From: an uncultured Lachnoclostridium sp.
Lineage (GTDB): Bacteria; Bacillota; Clostridia; Lachnospirales; Lachnospiraceae
Reading direction: 5' to 3'
Length of the DNA: 56,082 nucleotides
NCBI GenBank assembly: GCA_947178155.1
Contig: CAMWXG010000002.1
Span: 1 to 56,082 of the forward strand
In this document: positions 52,338 through 56,082 of the stretch, one piece after another
Layout of the letters: every line of letters starts with the position of its first letter
How positions within the stretch are numbered: the stretch's first letter is position 1
Position numbers and translations under genes: made by a program
The notes under the pieces: generated by a model
Told to the model about the DNA's origin: nothing
Database searches by the model: none
Seen by the model: only the letters and a program-made list of their open reading frames with translations

Positions 52338-53570
52338 TTAAAAATATTTCTTTACAAGAATTGTTGCATTATGACCACCAAATCCCAATGAATTACTTAT
52401 AGCAATATTAACAGGCATATACACCCCACTGCCTTTTGTATAATCAAGATCACATTCAGGATCATCATCAACAAGTCCCACGGTTTGATGGATATAGCCC
52501 TCATTTATCGACTTAATACATGTAATAAGCTCTACTGCTCCCCCTGCACCAAAAAGATGACCAATCATTGACTTTGTTGAATTAATTTTCACCTTATAAG
52601 CATGTTCCCCAAAAGCAAGCTTAATCGCTCTTGTTTCAAATTTATCATTCATTGGTGTACTTGTACCATGTGCATTAATATAATCAATATCTTTTGGCAT
52701 AAGCCCTGCATCTTTTATTGCAAACTCCATAGCCTTAGCTGCACCAGAACCATCTTCAAGTGGGGATGTAAGGTGACTTGCATCACATGTCGCACCATAT
52801 CCTCCAATTTCAGCATATATATGTGCATTTCTTTTTATTGCATGTTCAAGCTCTTCAAGTACAAGCACTCCTGCTCCTTCGCCTGTTACAAATCCATCCC
52901 TCTTTCTGTCAAATGGTATAGATGCCTGAAGCGGATTATCAGATGTAGAAAGTGCTGTAAGTGCCTGAAATGTAGCAACTCCAAACTTACTTACAGAACT
53001 GTCAACACCTCCTGCAACAATTATGTCTGCTTCCCCATGCTGTATAGCTCTAAATGCTTCACCTATAGAATTAGTTCCTGTTGCACATGCAGTTACTACA
53101 TCTATACATTTCCCTCTGCACTTAAGACACATAGCAACATTTGCCGCTGCCATATTTCCCAATACCATAGGCGCAGTAAGCGGATTTATTCTTTTTGCAC
53201 CTTTTTCAAGAAGCTTATCATATTCCCTCTCAATTCCCATAAGACTTCCTGTTCCAGAACCTATACACACTCCAACTCTGTACTCATCTTCCCTCGCCAT
53301 ATCAAGTCCTGCATCCTCTGCTGCCTGTATAGCAGCAGCAACTGCAAACTGACTGAACCTGTCCATCCTTTTAGCATCTTTAGGCGTCATATAGTCCTTT
53401 GGCTCAAAATCCGTAACCTCTGCTGAAAGCTTTGCCTTATAATCTGTTGTATCAAAATTCCTTATAGGTCCAATGCCAACCCTGCCTTCATGGATACTCT
53501 TCCAAAATGTTTCGACATCATTGCCTATAGGAGTAATAAGTCCCATTCCAGTTACAACTACCCTATTCAT
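52338..53570 (-). CDS. fabF: 3-oxoacyl-[acyl-carrier-protein] synthase II
   Basis: 410 residues. It extends acyl-ACP by two carbons in fatty-acid synthesis. The Cys-His-His triad is Cys162 (TACATGTNSIG), His301 (NAHGTSTP) and His338 (MIGHLFGA), with Lys333 (STKSM). GAGG precedes the ATG by normal spacing. It stands apart from other fab genes; the hybrid kinase gene upstream ends 93 bases away. It may be a second FabF or serve a specialised lipid; sequence alone suggests the ordinary one. Confidence 0.95.
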   Translation of the reverse strand: MNRVVVTGMGLITPIGNDVETFWKSIHEGRVGIGPIRNFDTTDYKAKLSAEVTDFEPKDYMTPKDAKRMDRFSQFAVAAAIQAAEDAGLDMAREDEYRVGVCIGSGTGSLMGIEREYDKLLEKGAKRINPLTAPMVLGNMAAANVAMCLKCRGKCIDVVTACATGTNSIGEAFRAIQHGEADIIVAGGVDSSVSKFGVATFQALTALSTSDNPLQASIPFDRKRDGFVTGEGAGVLVLEELEHAIKRNAHIYAEIGGYGATCDASHLTSPLEDGSGAAKAMEFAIKDAGLMPKDIDYINAHGTSTPMNDKFETRAIKLAFGEHAYKVKINSTKSMIGHLFGAGGAVELITCIKSINEGYIHQTVGLVDDDPECDLDYTKGSGVYMPVNIAISNSLGFGGHNATILVKKYF

Positions 53571-53663
53571 ATTTTACCTCATTTCTGCAAACCCTACACA
53601 ATTTTTTTTGCTATTTATACTCACAAACGAAAAATTTTTCATTTTTTCAACTGTTAGCATATA

Positions 53664-55880
53664 TTAATTTTGTCTCTCCATATGTACCTCAACCTTGCCC
53701 TCTGGAAGATGTTTAATAAGCTTATCCAAAAGAATTTCAATATTAATCGGCTTAAACAAACAGTCATCCATACCTGCCTGTTTATACTCACGTTCTATAC
53801 CCTCCACAGCATTTGCTGTAAGTGCTATAATAGGAACAGTCTGAAAATATTTTCCCTCCATCGCTCTTATCTTCATCGTGGTCTCTACACCATCCATTTC
53901 AGGCATCATATAATCCATAAATATAACATCATACTGTCTGCCCCTTTCAAGAGCCTTGATAATCGCCTGTCCCCCTGTGAAAACCTCTGGCAGCACATTC
54001 CATGCCATAAGCTGGGTAGCCGCTACCTTAAGATTAACCATATTGTCATCAACAACAGCAACACGCACATTATTCATATCAACATTTTCTTTTTTTATCT
54101 TCTTCTCTGCCTTAACTGAAATATTGCTAAACAATTCATTATATACTTTAAAGATATCAAATGGTTTTCTTATATATTTCCCATTATTAACTTCCTTCTT
54201 AACAATAGTATAATATTCAATCAACGCAACTGCAATAATATTATTCGGAACCAGAATGTTAATATCTTCAATATCTTCATAACTATACAAAAGAATCTTA
54301 TTCTTTATTCCATACTTTTCAAATTCTTCACTATTAATATTTTCCTTACTTTCAAAAACAACACATTCTACACCAATCTGATTAAGTATACTAATAATAT
54401 GATGTCTGCTGTCAGCATCTTGTTCATAAACAAAAACAACATAATCTCTAAAAATATCAGCATCTTGTTCTGCCTGTTCTACTATCTCCTGCTCAATATT
54501 AATAGTAAACTTACTTCCTTTGCCATAATCACTTGAAACTGTTATATCACCATTCATAAGATTTGCAAGTCCTTTAGAAAGAGCAAGCCCAAGTCCTGTT
54601 CCCTCTATTTTACGGTTACGCATAGTATCAACCTGACTAAACTGATTAAACAGCTTATGCATATCCTCTTGCCTGATTCCAATTCCTGTATCACTTACAC
54701 AAAAAATAAGTTTAACCCTATTATCCTGTATCTCCTCCCAGTCAACATTAAGTATAATCTTACCCTGCTCAGTAAATTTAACAGCATTGCCAAGAATATT
54801 TATAAGTATTTGATGAATCCTGTCACAATCACCATGTAGATATATAGGTATGCCTTCTTTTACATATATTTCAAACTTAATCCCCTTTCCATAAACCCTT
54901 GCAGCAATAATATTTTCAACACCAGCAAGAAGTTTGTCAATACGATAATCAACAGCTATTAAAGAAAGCTTGCCTGCATCAACCTTTGAAAAATCTAAAA
55001 TATTATCTATAATTCCAAGAAGATTCTTACCTGCAACTTGAATCGTCTGAACATAATCCGTTTCATGCTCAGGTAAATCACACCTTTCCAAGATATCTGC
55101 CATTCCACATATAGCATTCATCGGTGTTCTTATCTCATGTGTCATATTTGCGAGAAATGTACTTTTCGCTAAACTTGCTTCTTCGGCTACCTGCCTTGCT
55201 ATTATTTCTTTTTCGTTTGCTGCATATATCATTCTTGAATTCTGCAATGCAAGCTGCATAATAAGACAACTTATTGAAACAGCTGAACTTATTAAAATCA
55301 ATTTACCATTCATCATCTGTATTGCAACTGCTACCACAAACAATACTATAAATACTGCCGATATTAGCCTATATCTTGTTTTTCCATCCCTGTCACCTTT
55401 GCATACAACAATGTGTCCAAGTATAATATACATAGAAGCCACCAATATAGGAACCCATATAAGACACCCTCTTGAATAACCATTTTTATCATATGTAAAT
55501 AATAAATTTGTAAATGGGCTTATACATATAATTAATTGTACAGCAAAACCTGGCACAAGCCATTTTATAATTCTCCTGTCCAACTTATCCGTATATTTGG
55601 AAACCATTATTATATATATAAAATAAACACTTGGTATCGCATTTTGTATGACATTATAAACCACCAGTCCAAGGTTATTTATCCAGATTACATCCTTAAG
55701 ACTTCGCATCAAAAACAATCCGGAAACCATATCTGTCACGCCGCACAACCATGACATAACCAGCAGCCACATATATAATCTGCCTACTCTGCCGTGCTCT
55801 TTAATAATATACAGATTATATATAATTAATATAAACACCACCACTGATGAAGCCATGCAAAAATCATAGTTCCAAGTCAT
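53664..55880 (-). CDS. Hybrid histidine kinase with seven-helix sensor and two receiver domains
   Basis: 738 residues. Seven membrane helices (1-213) resemble the 7TM-type input domains of carbohydrate- or autoinducer-sensing kinases. HisKA has His248 (MTHEIRTPMNA, counted from the second Met), and HATPase_c has intact N and G boxes (NILGNAVKF, GTGLGL). A first receiver (about 480-590) is degenerate: the phospho-acceptor is not where expected (LLYSYED) although KPF is kept. The C-terminal receiver is intact (MVVD-type pocket, Asp near 656 in MDYMMPEMDG, and KPI). The second of two adjacent ATGs fits the GGAG spacing better. Its output partner is not encoded nearby. Confidence 0.9.
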   Translation of the reverse strand: MTWNYDFCMASSVVVFILIIYNLYIIKEHGRVGRLYMWLLVMSWLCGVTDMVSGLFLMRSLKDVIWINNLGLVVYNVIQNAIPSVYFIYIIMVSKYTDKLDRRIIKWLVPGFAVQLIICISPFTNLLFTYDKNGYSRGCLIWVPILVASMYIILGHIVVCKGDRDGKTRYRLISAVFIVLFVVAVAIQMMNGKLILISSAVSISCLIMQLALQNSRMIYAANEKEIIARQVAEEASLAKSTFLANMTHEIRTPMNAICGMADILERCDLPEHETDYVQTIQVAGKNLLGIIDNILDFSKVDAGKLSLIAVDYRIDKLLAGVENIIAARVYGKGIKFEIYVKEGIPIYLHGDCDRIHQILINILGNAVKFTEQGKIILNVDWEEIQDNRVKLIFCVSDTGIGIRQEDMHKLFNQFSQVDTMRNRKIEGTGLGLALSKGLANLMNGDITVSSDYGKGSKFTINIEQEIVEQAEQDADIFRDYVVFVYEQDADSRHHIISILNQIGVECVVFESKENINSEEFEKYGIKNKILLYSYEDIEDINILVPNNIIAVALIEYYTIVKKEVNNGKYIRKPFDIFKVYNELFSNISVKAEKKIKKENVDMNNVRVAVVDDNMVNLKVAATQLMAWNVLPEVFTGGQAIIKALERGRQYDVIFMDYMMPEMDGVETTMKIRAMEGKYFQTVPIIALTANAVEGIEREYKQAGMDDCLFKPINIEILLDKLIKHLPEGKVEVHMERQN

Positions 55881-55910
55881 CATTACTCCTCCACATAATA
55901 CTATAACATA

Positions 55911-55939
55911 ATTTTACCACATTCGGTTATTACTATCAA
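55911..55939 (-). promoter_or_regulatory. Promoter of the hybrid kinase gene
   Basis: On the minus strand TTGATA (55934-55939), 17 bases, TAAAAT (55911-55916), about 30 bases before the start codon. Confidence 0.55.
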
Positions 55940-55991
55940 TATTTAGTATTAAAGTTTCTTCTTCTGAAAAACTTGATAATTTATTTAAATA

Positions 55992-56034
55992 TTTTTATTA
56001 ATCATAAAATATGTTTTTTCTGGATTAATAAAAA
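55992..56034. repeat. Inverted repeat near the window end
   Basis: TTTTTATTAATC (55992-56003) and GATTAATAAAAA (56023-56034) are perfect 12-base arms around a 19-base loop. It may be a terminator of a gene beyond the window or an operator; it is very AT-rich. Confidence 0.35.
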
Positions 56035-56082
56035 GATAGACAAAATAATTTTATACATATATAATTGAAACAAAGGAATAGT

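Noticed and set aside
52602-53426. Long plus-strand open frame antisense to fabF
   Set aside because: It is Lys/Ile/Cys-rich without any domain and lies fully inside fabF, whose motifs are intact; it is a compositional shadow.

Overview
The window is AT-rich and codes almost entirely on the minus strand. It has four-subunit ferredoxin-linked 2-oxoacid oxidoreductase genes, strong GGAGG-type ribosome sites, consensus sigma-A promoters and many short T-tailed hairpins. Together these point to an anaerobic low-GC Firmicute, most likely a Lachnospiraceae gut bacterium. CheB, a single-domain response regulator and a YvyF-like zinc protein hint that it is motile, although no flagellar structural gene is present. 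The taxonomic call is inference from gene content and protein style.

Layout. Positions 1-6650 hold a truncated gene end, an rtcB RNA ligase with an XRE regulator just downstream, a probable 47-residue small gene with its own promoter and terminator, unknown proteins (one preceded by a frameshifted small gene), proB, and a CobD-like aminotransferase. Positions 6672-21387 are one long minus-strand unit. It starts with a two-component system, then an exported protein, an ABC ATPase and permease, a coiled-coil/Gly-rich membrane protein, a MoxR AAA+ ATPase, a DUF58 protein, and two membrane-anchored von Willebrand A proteins. This is the best candidate for a poorly described multi-component system: a signal-controlled envelope-associated MoxR/VWA machine with its own ABC transporter.

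Positions 21609-28715 carry citrate synthase and divergent serine acetyltransferase, a CheY-like/CheB pair, an RdgB-type nucleotide pyrophosphatase, a cell-wall amidase and a LysR regulator. Positions 28913-32037 are a gamma-delta-alpha-beta oxidoreductase operon. Positions 32280-35991 encode a heterodimeric ABC exporter with one degenerate ATP site. Positions 36055-39736 hold an FMN reductase-like protein and an ABC permease/ATPase pair followed by the ruins of a subtilisin-like protease gene.

Positions 39956-45023 hold xanthine salvage genes (xpt, permease), with a large secreted GH43 arabinanase-like enzyme close downstream. The rest carries a PHP phosphatase, a DUF3810 metalloprotease-like protein, the YvyF-like protein, serS, a small Fn3 exported protein with proline-rich repeats, a PAS/GGDEF/EAL protein whose catalytic motifs are eroded, fabF and a hybrid histidine kinase. 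I saw no tRNA, rRNA, CRISPR array, insertion sequence or prophage. All names rest on motif recognition by eye; no database search was possible.
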